Part shown: positions 24,598 through 38,585 of the stretch, piece by piece | Position numbering within the stretch: the stretch's first letter is position 1 | Layout: the number at the start of each line of letters is the position of its first letter | Source of the DNA: Cheilinus undulatus | Lineage: Eukaryota; Chordata; Actinopteri; Labriformes; Labridae | Length of the DNA: 64,000 nucleotides | Direction of reading: 5' to 3' | Assembly (NCBI RefSeq): GCF_018320785.1 | Contig: NC_054872.1 | Span: 22,340,769-22,404,768 of the forward strand | Program-made: the position numbers and the translations under genes | The notes under the pieces: generated by a model | Told to the model about the DNA's origin: nothing | Databases searched by the model: none | The model's input: the letters and a program-made list of their open reading frames with translations, nothing else

Positions 24598-25806
24598 CAC
24601 TATATGGACAAAAGTATTTGGCCGCCTGACTATTACACCAACAGGAGCTGTAATGGCATTGTATTCAAATACATGTACTTTAATATGGAGTTCCTTTTGC
24701 AGCTATAACAGCCTCCACTCTTCTTGGAAGGCTTTCTACAAGATTTTGGTGTTTCTGTGGCAATTTGTGCCCATTCATTCAGTAGAGCATTTATTAGATC
24801 AGGCACTGATGTTGGATGAGAAGGCCTGGCTTGCATCTCAGTTCCAGTTCATCCCTAAGATGCTTGATAGGTCACTCAGGACCGCACGGGCCAATCAAGG
24901 CCTTCCACACTGAACTCATCAAACCATGTCTTTATAGTCCTTGCTTTGTGCACTGGGGCACAGTCATGTTGGAATAGAAAAAGGTCCTTCCTCAAACTGT
25001 TGCCACAAAGTTGGAAGCATAGAATTGTCCAAAATGTCTTTGTATGCTGAAGCATTAAAATTGCACTTAAGTTGGAGATATGGGTCATAGCCCAAAACCT
25101 GAAAAACAGCCGCATACCATTATCCCTCCTTGAATAAACTTCACAGCTGGCACCATGCAGTCAGACAAGTAATATTCTCCTGGCATCGCCAAACCCAGAC
25201 TCCCCCATCTGACTGCTAAAGAGAGAAGTGTGATTCATCACTCCCCAGAACACATTTCCACTGCTCCAAAATCCAGTGTCAGTGTGCTTTACACCACTCC
25301 ATCCAATGCTAGGCAATGGACTTGGTGATGTGAGGCTTGCATGCAGCTTCTCGGCCATGAAAACCTAATCCCTGAAGCTCCCACCACATCGTTTTTGTGC
25401 TTATGTTAGTGCCAGTGGAAGTTCAGAACTCTTCAGCCATGGAATCAGCAGAGTTTTGGTACCTTTTTTTAAACACAGTGCATCTTAGCAGTCATTGACC
25501 CTGCTCTGTGATTTAACATTGTCTTCCACTTCATGGCTGAGCTGCTGTTGTTCCTAAACACTTCCACTTTCTAATAATGTCATTTTAAGTTGAAATGTGT
25601 ACATCTCATTGCAAAGATGGCATTAATCAAAGTACCATGCTTAAAGTTACTGAGCTCTTCAGAAGAACCCATTTTGTACCACAAATGTTTGCAAATGGAG
25701 GCTGCATGTAGGTGCTTGATTTTATACACCTGTGACAACAGGTCTGATTGAAACACCTGAATTCAATAATCAACAAGTGTGGCCAAAGACCCTTTGAAGA
25801 TATTTC
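24598..25806 (-). mobile_element. Tc1/mariner element (CACTATATGGACAAAAGTAT ends), degraded
   Basis: The left end is the canonical CACTATATGGACAAAAGTAT after a TA. The interior encodes, on the minus strand, pieces of a Tc1-type transposase: FQHDCAPVHKARTIKTWFDEF, which contains the second catalytic aspartate in its QHD.AP.H context, then LDWPVRS, ARPSHPTSVPDLINALL..W, and upstream [13 protein letters not shown]. The frame is interrupted several times. The right end (around 25780-25806, tgtggccaaagaccctttg) is a diverged counterpart of the left. The copy is inactive. Confidence 0.85.
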
Positions 25807-28800
25807 ACTATTATGAAACCTCTCACTACAGTGGACAATGGAAGCTGACTTCACACATTCTGACACTTACCCAGCAGTGGCAGGCATTAATTTTATAACA
25901 TCAGAGAAATAATCAGTCTTGTAGCTGATGTCTAGTATGCTTTAGTGGTTCCTGAAGAATAATCGGTATTCGTTTCAGTCTGTTTCATAACCAGTTAAAA
26001 AATCCTCACAGGAACTTTCATAGCAAATTAAATGTTCTTTGTACATACATAATACTTTCACATCTGCAAGACTTCTAGCCCTTACATTTTCTGTATATTT
26101 TACATGCCCACACTCAATTTAATCCAAAAATTAAAAAAGAACCTTTGAGAGAATTTGAAACAGACCATTAAAAAATAATCAGAGCTACTGAATGAGATAG
26201 TATGGCTTATTGAATGTATGTTGGAGTAAAGATGTGTTTCAACATATTCTGTGTTGTGTTTGGTAGAAGCTGCTTCGGTACAACAGTGGAATATAAATAG
26301 AAGCAGAACTTTATTCCACCTTATGTGCGATGAATACAAATGTATATTTGTATGCTTATGACTTTTGGTTCAACATAAAAAAAGTGGTTTTGTTATAGAA
26401 AAAAAATTTCTACAACTTTAAGATAAAAACACACAATATCAACACCTGGGACATTCTCCTACACTAACATATTGTTTTCTTTCCGAGAGTGCACATACTC
26501 TTCCTCCTCAGCCTGAGAAATAGTCTGCTCCTGTCTGACCATCTGTTATGATGCTTCAAACGGTGGTGACTCTGGCCTAAACATGGTTGCTGCAATGGTT
26601 TCTAGAAATGTGAGCTGACATCTTGTAGGTCAACCCTCAGCTGGCAGTCTGTGCTTTTTGAGGAGCCTAAAGGACACTTGGTTTAAAGACCGGTTAAAGC
26701 CTGATGAAAGCCACGCGCTGACCTGCAGAGACTTTAACCACAGCTAAGGAAATGTCAGGATGGTGTTAAAGCCTTTATTTTTATCAGCTAAACATGGCTG
26801 ATGTAGATGGACATGGTAATGTGAGGCATAATAAAGCACAGCTTCAGCTGCCAAAGTTTATCTATTTATCTCTATCTCTATAACAAGAGAAAATGTATGA
26901 CTTTATTTTTCTGTATTCAAACTTTTGAGTCAATTTGTCACTTTTAAACCAATGGTAATACTCAAAAATAAAACCATACTGACAGTTTAGCTCTGGGTTT
27001 TAAGTCAAGACATGCATGTCCTTTAGCTCATATCGTTTCAAAGCATGTGTACATGTCCCTGGCTCTAAAAGTGAGTCTGTCTTTGGATTATAATCGTAAC
27101 ATATTGTGCTTAATGATGCAATAAATAATATTTAAATCATAGTAATTTCATTTGTAATCAAGACAGGTAGAAGATTTTGCAGCTTCAGTTCCATGATTGT
27201 GAACTAAAAGTGAATTGAAAATAAAACCACATTAATAAGAAAGATGCTGCAGAAAAGTTTAGGGGAAAAAAGTGTGCATAAGACATATGAGAGCAATGCT
27301 GAATAGATTAATACCTTTGTGTAAGGTAAGTTTCTTTACTTGTTATTTAACTAGATTAAGTGCTTCTCTTCATTATGCAATGATTGGTACTATTTAAGGC
27401 ACGTATCACCTTCATAGAAGAGCTTTAATCTCTCTTAATCTTCTGAATTTGTGTGTAATGAAAACAAACATAGCACCCAGGGAGGGTAAATTAGCTAACC
27501 TACAGTGATATAACCAGAATATATTACACAATAACTAACAGTCAGCAGCTTTTACAATCTGATGAGTAACTTAAAGTGTTTTTGTTACAGCTGCTACATC
27601 AATAGCAAAAAAAACTTTAACAGTTTTATCCCATTGAGGGATCAGAGGTGGCTTTGACACTACAAAGATATTAGAGCTAGTATAAGTAATTATTGATGGT
27701 CCATGTTTATTAGAATAATGCTAAACAGTAAAGTCAATAATCCATGTATGACCTCAATCTAAATTTGTTTCTGACTCATTCACCCCCGATGAAAGATGAG
27801 TTCACAGACTGCTTTACCATTAGGTAAAGGTAGGTAACTGTATTTAGGTGTGCATCAACTACAAGGTCCATATAGAATGATTTAATGATTAAGACTTGTA
27901 CTTAGATTGTAACTAAGGGACCATGAGTGGATAGAATAGCTCCAAAATAGTCTGATTACCAGAAAAAGTCCCTTGGGGAAAACCCCTAGCCCCAAAACTG
28001 TGGTCCAAGCAGGCCTGCCTAAAGAAATTACTGGGACCCTCTTAGGCCAAATTAATGGGCCGTCTTCAGATCTGATTTAATAATATCAACACATGGATCA
28101 GCATTGTTAGCATTAGCCCCCTGGCTATCATTTGCCTCCAAGAAGTTGACTGATAAGTTTGCTAACATGTCAGTAGTTGGGTAATATGCACCTCCCTTAC
28201 TTCTTCTGTCTGTTCCAGTATCTCAACATTTGTTCAGTTTCTAGCACGGTTATAGAGTCCAAAATTACCTAATGGTTATGTTCCCATTTGGTGGCCCATG
28301 ACAGTAATATTACAAAGAAAAAGGGGAACAGCTAGTGCTGGTCTACAGTTTGAAACAGCTTACATTTTCTGAAGCGACAGGAAAATAAAATTTGTATTTC
28401 TATGACTTCAATAAGTATGTAAAAATTGTTAAAAATTTAATTCGACATTTGTTCAATTTAGGATGTACCATCTTTTTTGCCAACCTTCATGGACCCTCAA
28501 GTGGCTTGCCTGGTCCCAAGAAAGCCTTCCCCTTTATCCCCCCTCAACCATGGTCAAAGCCCCTCAAAAAGCCCAAAAGTCTCTCTATATTAAGCTAATT
28601 ATACATATTACAATGATTAACTCATGGACTACTGAATATTTGATTATTATACAGGCATGTTAAAATATTTAGGTATGATGAGTTCGAGTTGTCACACTCT
28701 CACCTTGGATATTTAAGTGTTCATAACTGACATATGGGTATGATTGAAAGTATTGTTGTTTTATTAACCATAAAGAGATGCTGTTTTTTGACTGTGTACA

Positions 28801-29841
28801 ACACTTAGAGCTGCTCTGTGTTTGAATGGTGCTCTATTAATAACTTGCCTAGTCTTGCCTAACATTTACGCTGATTTACAATGTTGATATATACAATTAC
28901 ACAGTTTGTAATTCAGCCCCTCACACACACTCCTCCTGCAGTAGCGTGAAATGCTGTGTAATTCCCAGAGCAATACGAGGAAACTGGATATTTCTCCCAA
29001 CAGTCCTATTTTTTATACCAACTGGGCTCTTTCTCTTCCATACACAGTGAAATGTTAGCGATGTCTGATTGGCTTACACTCACACAATGTCAGATTTCAG
29101 TCTTATATCTCTGATTAGAGGTCACAGCAAGTGCATCACTATGATAGGAAATGAAGCCTGTCATTGGTCAGAAGTGCATGGTGGGGAAGTCGCAGTATGC
29201 TCTATGTCGGATCAAATGATATTTTAGGGGCTTCCTCTTTAGAGCCAGGATAATGTTTTAAAGTTCAGGGGGATTACTTTAGGAAAGAAAAGATTATTTA
29301 TGGCTTTGGCTGAAAGCAGGTTGAGATAGAGGTGTTGTTCAGCTGTTACAAAGTAGTTAGATGCTTTAACACAAAAGTTATTATACATCTATAAAAAAAA
29401 TATTTTCATACTATACAAAAATGTGTCCGTCCCTTTTAGGAATGCCAAAAGACTGTCACCACTTACTTTGTTTAAAGAGATAATTGTATTCAACAGAGGA
29501 AAAGAAGACATAATCTAAATCTTACATGTTCAGCTATGGTAATGCAAAACTTCATTGTGGACTAAGGACTAAGGGAGATAATCTCTGAGACCGAGCAGTA
29601 TAAAGAAATGAAGGCTTGTAATTCATAAAAATGTAAAAATTGAACATTTTTAACTGATATTACAAGAACAAAATGCTAAACCATTAACTTCATTTGTACT
29701 TAGAGGCAATGTCTGTCAAAAGGCATGACAAACAACAGCAGAGGGATGACAAACTTTAAACCACAGTAGTGGCTCAAAATGCTCAAGGTTTGCAACAACA
29801 GTAGAAACCCCCCTAAAGGGACCCCATCTGGCATAACTCAC

Positions 29842-30129
29842 TGCTGTGCGTTGAAGCCTGGGTTTGTCAATAACAGTCCCTAAAAGAAGATAAAATGGAT
29901 TTATACATCTGGGAGTGAATGAATAAACGGTGTACATAATGTCAAATATAAATGAATGAATGCTAGCCCAGCCATAGACACTTGAAGAACAAATTCTACA
30001 CAATCATTACATTATAAAGTTTGTTCTTTGGCATTTAACATGACTTACTTGGCAGATTAGCCTTGTGTGCCCAGCTTTGCTGGCTGGGACTGTACCGAGT
30101 GCGTGCTGCTTGGAATCAGAGTAGGGACA
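29842..30129 (-). other. Two candidate spliced exons of unknown transcript
   Basis: On the minus strand, 30049-30129 is bounded by TTTTCAG and GTAAGTC and is open in one frame (27 codons). The segment 29842-29879 is bounded by CTTTTAG and GTGAGTTA. Paired consensus acceptors and donors at this spacing suggest a spliced RNA, perhaps non-coding or an extra 5' leader of ptp4a3. No known protein motif was seen. Confidence 0.2.
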
Positions 30130-30369
30130 CTGAAAATCAACTTGTTAGCTTATTAGCTAGCAGTCTGAAAGAGCACGAAAAATAAGTAATTAGAGTATTA
30201 CACTACATGACTGTTCAGCCTGGTTTTGATAGACGATACACTCGGTCTTTCCAGACAACCTTGGGAATAAAAAATATAGGTGACACTTTATAATAAGTGC
30301 ACAATTTTATAAAAAGGTCTTTTCTTTCAAAAGCACATATACAAAATGCAAATATGCTGTACTAGGTCA

Positions 30370-31265
30370 AACAGTCAAAGGCACAAGAGAAAAGCAGCAT
30401 TTTCAAACCACTCTTAGAAGAACTTCAAGTGTCTACAGATGTCAGGTTAACAGGCAGCTTATTCCATAGGGCAGCACTGTCATGAGTAAATGCTCCTGCA
30501 CGTGATTTATTTTTAATGTTGGGTACATTCAGGATGCCCATACTGGATGATCTGAGGGATCTGACTGGATGATAGGCTGTGAGTGGGGCAGAAGGGTACT
30601 GGGATGCCATATCGTTCAAAGATTTACAAAAAAGGAGTAGTATTTTAACATCCATTCTGTATTCAACCGGAAGCCAAAAAAGATTTTTCAGAATGGGTGT
30701 GATGGGTTGGAGTTGGTTTATTGTCTTTTTAGGGGGTACAGTTTAAAGGGCGTTACAGTAATCTAGTCTGTTGGATATAATTGCATGAATGAGATTTTCA
30801 GAATCAGATTGAGAACTGAATGAACTAAGAGTGATAATGTTTTTTAGTGATAGAAGGATGTTTTGATAGCAGCTAGTTTAGATTTGTGTCAATGATAACA
30901 CTGAAATTTCTTACATGATTTCACTATACTTAAAGAAAATAAAGATGGAACTGATATAAATTCATGTCTCTGTTTTTGTGGACCTACAGTCAAGATTTTT
31001 GTTAAGATAAGAAAGTTCTGTGACATCCAGCGGTTTATGTCACAAATGCATCTGACCAGGTATTTAGGGGATTGAGATTATCATGGGACAGAGAGTTTAG
31101 TTTCATCAGCTTACGAGTGGTAGGAGACATTGTGTTTTCAGAGTATGCAAGTAGAAACATGTAAAGACCGGACCAAGGATTGAACCTTGTGGCATCCCAT
31201 AATCCATACTGAAGTTCATAAACGAGAAACTGCCAACTGAGACTGAATTTTCTTGTAGCATTACT
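30370..31265 (-). pseudogene. Non-LTR retrotransposon (LINE) reverse transcriptase remnant
   Basis: On the minus strand, the segment near 31160-31205 reads YGMPQGSILGPV, the conserved reverse transcriptase block. Further on (30425-30655) it reads DVKILLLFCKSLNDMA..YP, then PVRSLRSSSMGILNVP and GAFTHDSAALWNKLPVNL, the C-terminal signature of fish L2/Rex-type elements. The part between is full of stops and deletions. It is a dead fragment. Confidence 0.75.
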
Positions 31266-34200
31266 AAAGCATTAGTAAATACTTAACATTTATAAATCTT
31301 TATTAACTTAGTGATACCCCATTTATAAACTGAACTAGCTTTTTAATGCATTAGTAGAGCATTGGTAACCCTAACTCTAGACCTAACTCTAACCCTTTTC
31401 TAATACTACACTGATGCATCAATAAAGCATTAACTGTGTTAATAAATAACACATAAATATGTTCATGTTTACCGATGATAAGTTAAGTATACACTAATGC
31501 TATATTAACGTTTATTATTATTAATTGTGTGTACTTCCTTAACCTTTATTAACAAAGACTTGCTATAAATGGAGTCTCAACAAACAATTAGTTTGCCTTA
31601 TTTTTTTGGTTTTATGCCTGAAATAAACAAATAACCTGTAATCCAAAGATTATGAGCATCTCAATTGATCTCTATGGTTTTCTTTTTTAGAAAACTATTT
31701 CAGTGAAGTTTTTAGGCTAAATCACAAAGGAAAAAAGTGAGATAAAGCTTCTATTTGAGCTGATCATAGATCATGCTGCATTTAAAGCTTCACATAGCCA
31801 ACTCTACAAGGAACTATGGGCAGGTTCTGTGATTTTGCAAGCCAGCACGTACCCACCTTCAAAAACATGCTTACGACACAACCCACACACATGCAGAGAG
31901 AAATCCTGCACGTACATACTGATACATACACAGACACACACCTCATACACACATGTGCAAAAACACAACAAACACACTTCCTCACACACAGTCAAGCATG
32001 TGGCAGGCAGCAGCAGCTGCTGTGTGTATAATTAGACTGTTTTGAAAGCTGAGAGTTGGACGGTAGGACTTTCACCTGCAGACTGAAGAGTTTCCATGAC
32101 AACCAGCTGTCAGCATGACAATACAACTTCACTGTGGCAGCTACATGATACATCTATCAATCTGAGAAAATTCCTGACATAAGTTATGCGTAAGAAGAAA
32201 TGTGTGGGATTCGTGCTCTCATTAAAACATGTTACAAAAATCACTTATATTATAGGGTTTCTTAACAACAGTGTCCATAACATGTGTGGTTATAAAGCAG
32301 GTTACATAGAAATACTTGTAAGTCAATGATCACTTCACCATATGCTGAGATTTCTGGCTTTAAAAAACTCACTTTCCATCTTGATGTCAGTCCCCTCTGT
32401 TGAAATAAAACACACCCACAAAGGCCACAAAAAACTCTGACTGACCTCCTTAAAATATCCCGTTGATGATATTTACTCTGGAATTACTATATATGCAGAA
32501 TTTAAGGTGAGCAAAGTAGATTTGGCTGTTTGTGCAAATTGTAAGGAAGAATAGTTATAATTGTGAGGGCTGCAACAGATTTTGTGCACAGTAAAAATAA
32601 AAAGAAGCATCAACAAAGAAGTGGTATGAGACAGGAATTTTGGATCAGAAATGACCAGACGTATATCTAAAAAACATGATTTTAATGACATGTCCCTTTT
32701 CTAAGATTTTCTTTCATGATTTACAAAGTTTTTACTTATTTCATCATCTTGAAATGAAAACCTATAAGAGTTTTATATCCTAGAAGTCTGCATTATTTAT
32801 TAGCTGTTGTCATTAATTCCTGAAGAATTAATCTTTCAGTGTGTCACAGTCACAAAGCAAGTGGAAAAGACATGAAAAGAACCAAAATCATCCAAAATTA
32901 AAATTTTCACTATAAAAACAGAAGTACAACTGTTAGATGCTGAAAAATTAACTTTTAAAATAAGAGATGACTTACAAATTACAAACAAGATTTATCCTGA
33001 AACCAAATTAGGTAGAAAATACAATTATATGAGCTCTTCTTAAAATGTACATCTTTCTTTCCACCCTGGGCTATTTTAAGAATGATTTTGGTCCAACCCA
33101 GTCCACTTTTTTAGTTTGACATATCTACAACAAACATGGACATAAGTTGATCTAGAACGAGGGACAGTATGTTATTATCCCAGTAAATCAGTCCTTTTCA
33201 GTTGACTTACAGCAGACCAGCTGTCACACAATAAAAGCCTGTCTGCTCTGTAACATAGGAGCAATGCCATTATTCTCTGTCATTTGACAGAAATACTGAG
33301 CAATTTATTAAAAGGGAGATCAACTTCTTATGTTTGCTGATTTATCACAAGCTATTATTGTCAAGGGAAATAATTAAAAACCAAGGAAAAAAAAATCAGG
33401 AACCATTTCAATGAAGTATTTTTACTAGAATAGCCATGGGGTAAAATTTACCAATGTCTGTTCTTTAATTGTGTCGTACTTTGTATCTGTCTGTCAGTAA
33501 GTCTGTCAGTATTTGACTTTTCCTGAGACTTTGTTATTTAGCACCTGATGTCATCAAATTTGTTTGCATTAATCCAAATTTTATACATTTTCATTTATAC
33601 TTGAAACAGCCATGTGGGAAAAATTTACTCCATAAGAAACTATTGAGTTTCCCTCTGTTTTATTTCACACCAGCAGATAAACAATAGATGTGACAGTGAT
33701 AACACCTTTTGTTAATTTATTGCCAGATCAGAAGTTATAAGATCAACCTTCAACTTGGATAAAACAGGAAATAAAAGGCATTCATTACTGTAAAAATTCA
33801 ATAGATTTTCTCAATGCTTTTTTTTTAAAGAAGACTGATGTTGAAGAAATTTCAGAACTGAGCCGTCAGTCCTAAGATGATTTTGGGTATGGCGATCATA
33901 GTATTCTTGCTGTGGTTAATGAGTTGTTCATTGTTGGTGGTTAAGTAATTGCTCTTGATCAGCACTATTTACGAAAATCAATGCACTCAAATAATGTGTA
34001 AATTTTACTTGCTGGCTTTTTTAGGTATACAGACATCCCTGGTGGTTCTAGTGTTATCTAGTGTGATCATACTGTGCACAGTATGATCAGGCTGAGCTGC
34101 ACAGAGGGATATAAAGTTATCTGGTTCTGCAGGATTTTATTAACAGCTCCCCATAAATATACAGGAAGATCTCAAAATAGTGCAAAATATTCAGTTATAA

Positions 34201-36599
34201 ACATATAGTTTGATTAAACAAAGGTGGATTACTCCATAGGTTAAAATCTCTTAGACAGATATGACATTTGTTCACTGGCTGAGATAATGATAATGTTTTT
34301 AAGTTAAAATTCCCAAATATTACCTTCTACCATGGTATCAAAATCAGGTCTTTTTTGTTAAGATTGGATATTTTCCTTATCCAGTTCTTTCAGCACTGTT
34401 TGCAGTTATACATTTTTAAACATTATTCACTTCAGGTTCAGCTTTTGATAGATAATCTTCCTCCTCCATCAGTCAAAATGATTGCCTGTTAGAAACTGAG
34501 TTAGTGTGGTGAAAAACAAAGCAGTGTGTTGACATCCTTACCTGGCTCTGCCACTTCCTAGCCTGTGCTGAGATTACTGATGTCAAACTCCCTCTAGTGG
34601 ATCTAGGAGGAAATACAAAGGCAAGCTTGAGTGACTATCTGACCATCAGCTCAGAACTAAACTAGAAACATTTTTCAAACTTATTAACTGCTTGGAACCA
34701 GGAAAAGCAAAACAAGGTATTTATAAATTAAGTTTGACGACAACTTAATGTTTGTAGTTTAAATCTGTAATACTGAAAATGTACATAAAGCACTTCAAAA
34801 TGAGATTTACTAAAGGTGCATGGTGCACTCAAAGAGTTTGGACATTTTAAAGCAGGTGAGCAGAGTGAAAGGTATTTCTGAATTTCACTGAACTGCCCTA
34901 CCAGTTTTAGGTCCACTTTTGCTGACTCATTGTTTATCAGCAATAAATAACAGCCTGCAGTCATAATCTGATCATTATTGCTCAAGCATGTAAAAAATAA
35001 ACTCAGCCATGAAAAGGTAGAAGTTCATTTTGAAGTTATTTAGTATTGAATTGTCACAAAAGAACCCCCCCCTTCCAAAAAAAAAAAAAAAAAATCTTGC
35101 TGATGAAAACTTTTTGTTAGTTCTTAATTCTGTTCCAGATTGAGCAAGACAATAATGCTTGTTTTAATGTATTTCTTATCTGTTTCATGACCTCATTTAG
35201 CCACTTGGTAAAGTGGCCCAGTGTGTCCCATGACACAGCAGGAGAGCTCTTAAATGACTCGGCAGAAATTCTATTTTCCAACAGAGTCACTGTCAGACCA
35301 GTAAGACATGTTTTGTTCTATAAAATACTGTTATATTAGAGATAGAGGGGTACACTGATCAGTATCAGGATGCTTGACGTCATTGATATCACTTGTCTTA
35401 ATTTATAGTAGAGTCAGCGAAGTACAAGCACTGCAGAGCAAACAGTACGCAAGAACAAGAGATAATTGATGTCTGAATGGATGAATTTCTTTAATATTGG
35501 CACTGAATGACTCACCAGTCACATGACAGATGCTGTAAAATATGGGACAGTGTTGAATGGAGAAATAGGCCAGCAGGCCAAAGCTTAGTCAGGGTTACTT
35601 TAATGTTCAAATGGCTCCAGACTGACGTGGGGCTGAGTAAGACCCATCTGCTGCCCTCTGCTCTTCAGCCGCCGCTAACTGGATTAAACCTGCTGCCCAC
35701 ATTCGTCATGTGAGCGTGTGTCTGTGTGTGTATGTGAATGCTGGAGGCAGTGCTGGCATTATGTCTTAAAGAAGATGCTAACAGAGCAGTCTGCTGAGTT
35801 TCCGCTCTGCCAGCTGTTACTGTGAGAAATATAGTCTACCTGCTGCTGAGTAACCCCATAGCATGCTCTACGCTGCATGGCTGTGAAATATCTGTTGTAT
35901 ATTAAGTTGGACACTGCTGGATACTGACTGATGCAGACATGTTCAGTGATAAGGATGTACAACTGAGAGTAGAGCACTCATTCATTTATCTATTCTGATT
36001 TTCTGCCTCTAATCCATAAAGCTTTGACCTCCTGCTATGATGAGGGAAACCCCATTACAGTTAAGAGCTGTTATATTACTCTAGAATATGCAATCTAGTT
36101 AATCTATCTGTTTTTTTATCTAGCCTGCACAATGCAAGATCAACACACTCTTCCCATAGCTCTAAAAACCTCAGTATATTGATCAGTGTAACTGAACACA
36201 CTGGCTTACTTCCTGTATTTTCATAAAATTTGAAAGTGCATGATCTTTCTATTTGGAGTATCTTCTTATCAGATATTTTCTGCTCCACTACACATGCATG
36301 TCAGCTAAAGACAGTTTCCAGAGAGTTATTTTTCAATCCTCACCACTCCTGCCCTTTTATTGGCCATGTCCCTCCAAATACAGTGTTTCTAAATAAAACA
36401 CTTTCTGGATTAAGTTTCCCATAAAAGACAGAAATATCTCTCACATCTTAGACTAAATAAACAGTTTGAATCCTTCTTTGATTAGCTTGAAATCCACTCT
36501 CACAAAGCTGGAGACTCATTTTCTCATGAAATTAAATGTGGGTTTTTTTTTCTATCTATACATGCTTCCCCAGAAAAGCAATATAGATGTACAAATATA

Positions 36600-36935
36600 T
36601 GCAGATTTTATAGATATGAAACAAATAACAAGGCACAACATGATATGAAAAGTACTGACATGATGCAATATGATGCCATACAATATGATATGATTGATCC
36701 AATATACAATACACTACGAAAAATATAATACAATACAATTCATTGCACTGTGATGTACAATGTGATAGGATAGGATAGGATGCGATACAATGTGATGCAA
36801 AATTATACAATGCAATATGATTGCTTCCACATGATATGATATGATACAATGCAGTGTGATATGGTGTACTGTATAACGTGATGCAATTTGATGTGATACC
36901 ATTTGATTCTTTACAATACGATGCACTGCCATGTG
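36600..36935. repeat. Degenerate GATAY/ATACAATATGAT array
   Basis: Words such as atgatatgatacaatgc, gatgcaatatgatgcc and ataggataggatgcgat recur without strict period. It is the same sequence type as at 17570 but on the opposite strand. The 145-residue frame on the minus strand here is a by-product. Confidence 0.7.
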
Positions 36936-37754
36936 GGGAGAAGAACAAAGCAACAAAAATCAACAAAAGACAACAGAAAATTAACATCAACAATATCAGC
37001 AGAATCCAAAAAGTTCAAGAACCTCAATAAAAAGGGACCAAGATAATAACCCCACAGCTTCATAAGACTTCAAGACCCAGATGTCATGAGACAGATGCAA
37101 ACTAAGACATCAAAGGACATCATTAGAGCACAGACATCATCTAAGATTTACACAGATATCATCAGAATATAGAAATCACATTGACATTATAGGTACCATA
37201 AAGACCAGAGGAACCCAGCTACACAGGTTGAGACCAAAATTAACCCCTTAAAGCCTGATAACTCAAATAATAGCCAGAAAAAACTCTCTCCTTTTTTGGA
37301 ACTGAAATGTCCATTTAATCTTCTACTGGAATCCAATAAAAGAAAAATTGCCATAAAGTTTCATATATACTTTTTTGTATTATACGTGATACATTAGGCA
37401 TTTATGGCAACTGATAATCCACTGGAGGGCATTTTTCAAATCATTGATCTGATTATATTCAGAGGATTTTAAAGTACTTTATTAATCATGTTGCTTAGAA
37501 AGAGGTCTCATAAAAGTTTGTATCAAATATAATACCATATTAAAGGGTCTGAAGATGTGAGAAATTAAAAGAGAAACAAAGAGGAATAAAACCATAAAGA
37601 GAGATAAAAACAACTTAAGGCAATAAAATGTGACCAGAGAAGTCAGAAAACATTGAAATATAAAAGGGGGAAATCAAGATAAGAGGCTCTACAAATATAA
37701 AAGCATTAAACAAATAAATATAATAGCAAAGGTGATGTCATCTGTTAAAACCAC

Positions 37755-37950
37755 TTATGTTGTGGTACAATACGATGATATGATGTGATACAATATGATG
37801 AGACACAACACAATACAATGTGATATGATGTACTGCCATGTGATATGATACAGTACAATATGATGCATCAAGTTAAAGATACATCCACAGCACTTGATGA
37901 CAAGATACAACACTATACAACACTATAAGATATGATACGATAGGCTTTAT
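37755..37950. repeat. Degenerate GATAY array, second copy
   Basis: The tract reads caatacgatgatatgatgtgatac... and continues to about 37945. It is like the array at 36600, about 0.8 kb further on. Confidence 0.65.
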
Positions 37951-38339
37951 TGCCCCCACAGGGTTATTTGTGTTGGACTTTTTTTCTTTACGGTTTATTT
38001 TTCTATCTATGGACTTGTATGTAAAGCCCTGTGTGCTACATGATAAATTAATTTTCAATCCATGATAAAATCCTTTTTCCTGATGAAGGTAATATCATAA
38101 TCTTACAATTTCCCAAAGTTCTTTATTTTCCCCTCAAAATAAAGGAATTAGTCTGTATCCACAAAGGAAGTCAGTTTTCCTTAACTGGAGACTTAAATAC
38201 AAAACTTTAAAATGAAAACAAAAGTAAATAAACATATAAATGAATAAAAAAGTATAATATAAAATAAACAAAAAAGATTAATTTAAATTAACATTGAAGT
38301 CTAAGATTAACGTAGTGTACAATTTAACTGTATATATAA

Positions 38340-38341
<2 letters not shown>

Positions 38342-38385
<44 letters not shown>
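38342..38385. repeat. (CA)n microsatellite
   Basis: About 21 uninterrupted CA units follow a short TA stretch. It is likely polymorphic. Confidence 0.95.
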
Positions 38386-38386
<1 letters not shown>

Positions 38387-38401
38387 TCTTAAAAGACTGT
38401 A

Positions 38402-38585
38402 GAAATAGTAGCTCAGTGGGTAGAGCAGGCTCCTCTAGAGACTAGTCCTGGTTACAGGACAGATTCCTTTTCTCAGTGCATGTCTTCCCCCATTCTGTCT
38501 CGATTTAAATTTTCTGTCTTTCTTCAGCTGTCCAATCAAATAGAGGAAGAAATTATTAGACCCCCCCCCCCCCCCAAAAAAAAAC
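38402..38585 (+). repeat. tRNA-derived SINE-like fragment with C/A-rich tail
   Basis: The start TAGCTCAGTGGGTAGAGCA is the A-box region of a tRNA. The B-box is poor (ctggttacaggac), and the sequence runs on into CT-rich unrelated DNA and a poly(C)/poly(A) tract (38562-38583). It cannot fold as a functional tRNA, so it is a retroposed SINE fragment. Confidence 0.5.

Noticed and set aside
31360-31400. Telomere-like CCCTAA words (also at 13320-13355)
   Set aside because: The words are few, irregular and inside ordinary dispersed repeats. There is no true interstitial telomere array.
36556-36993. 145-residue minus-strand reading frame rich in I, S, H and Y
   Set aside because: It is translation of the degenerate GATAY array, with no domain or splice support.
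38402-38440. Possible tRNA gene
   Set aside because: Only the A-box half looks like a tRNA. The B-box and acceptor stem do not pair, and it continues into SINE-like sequence.
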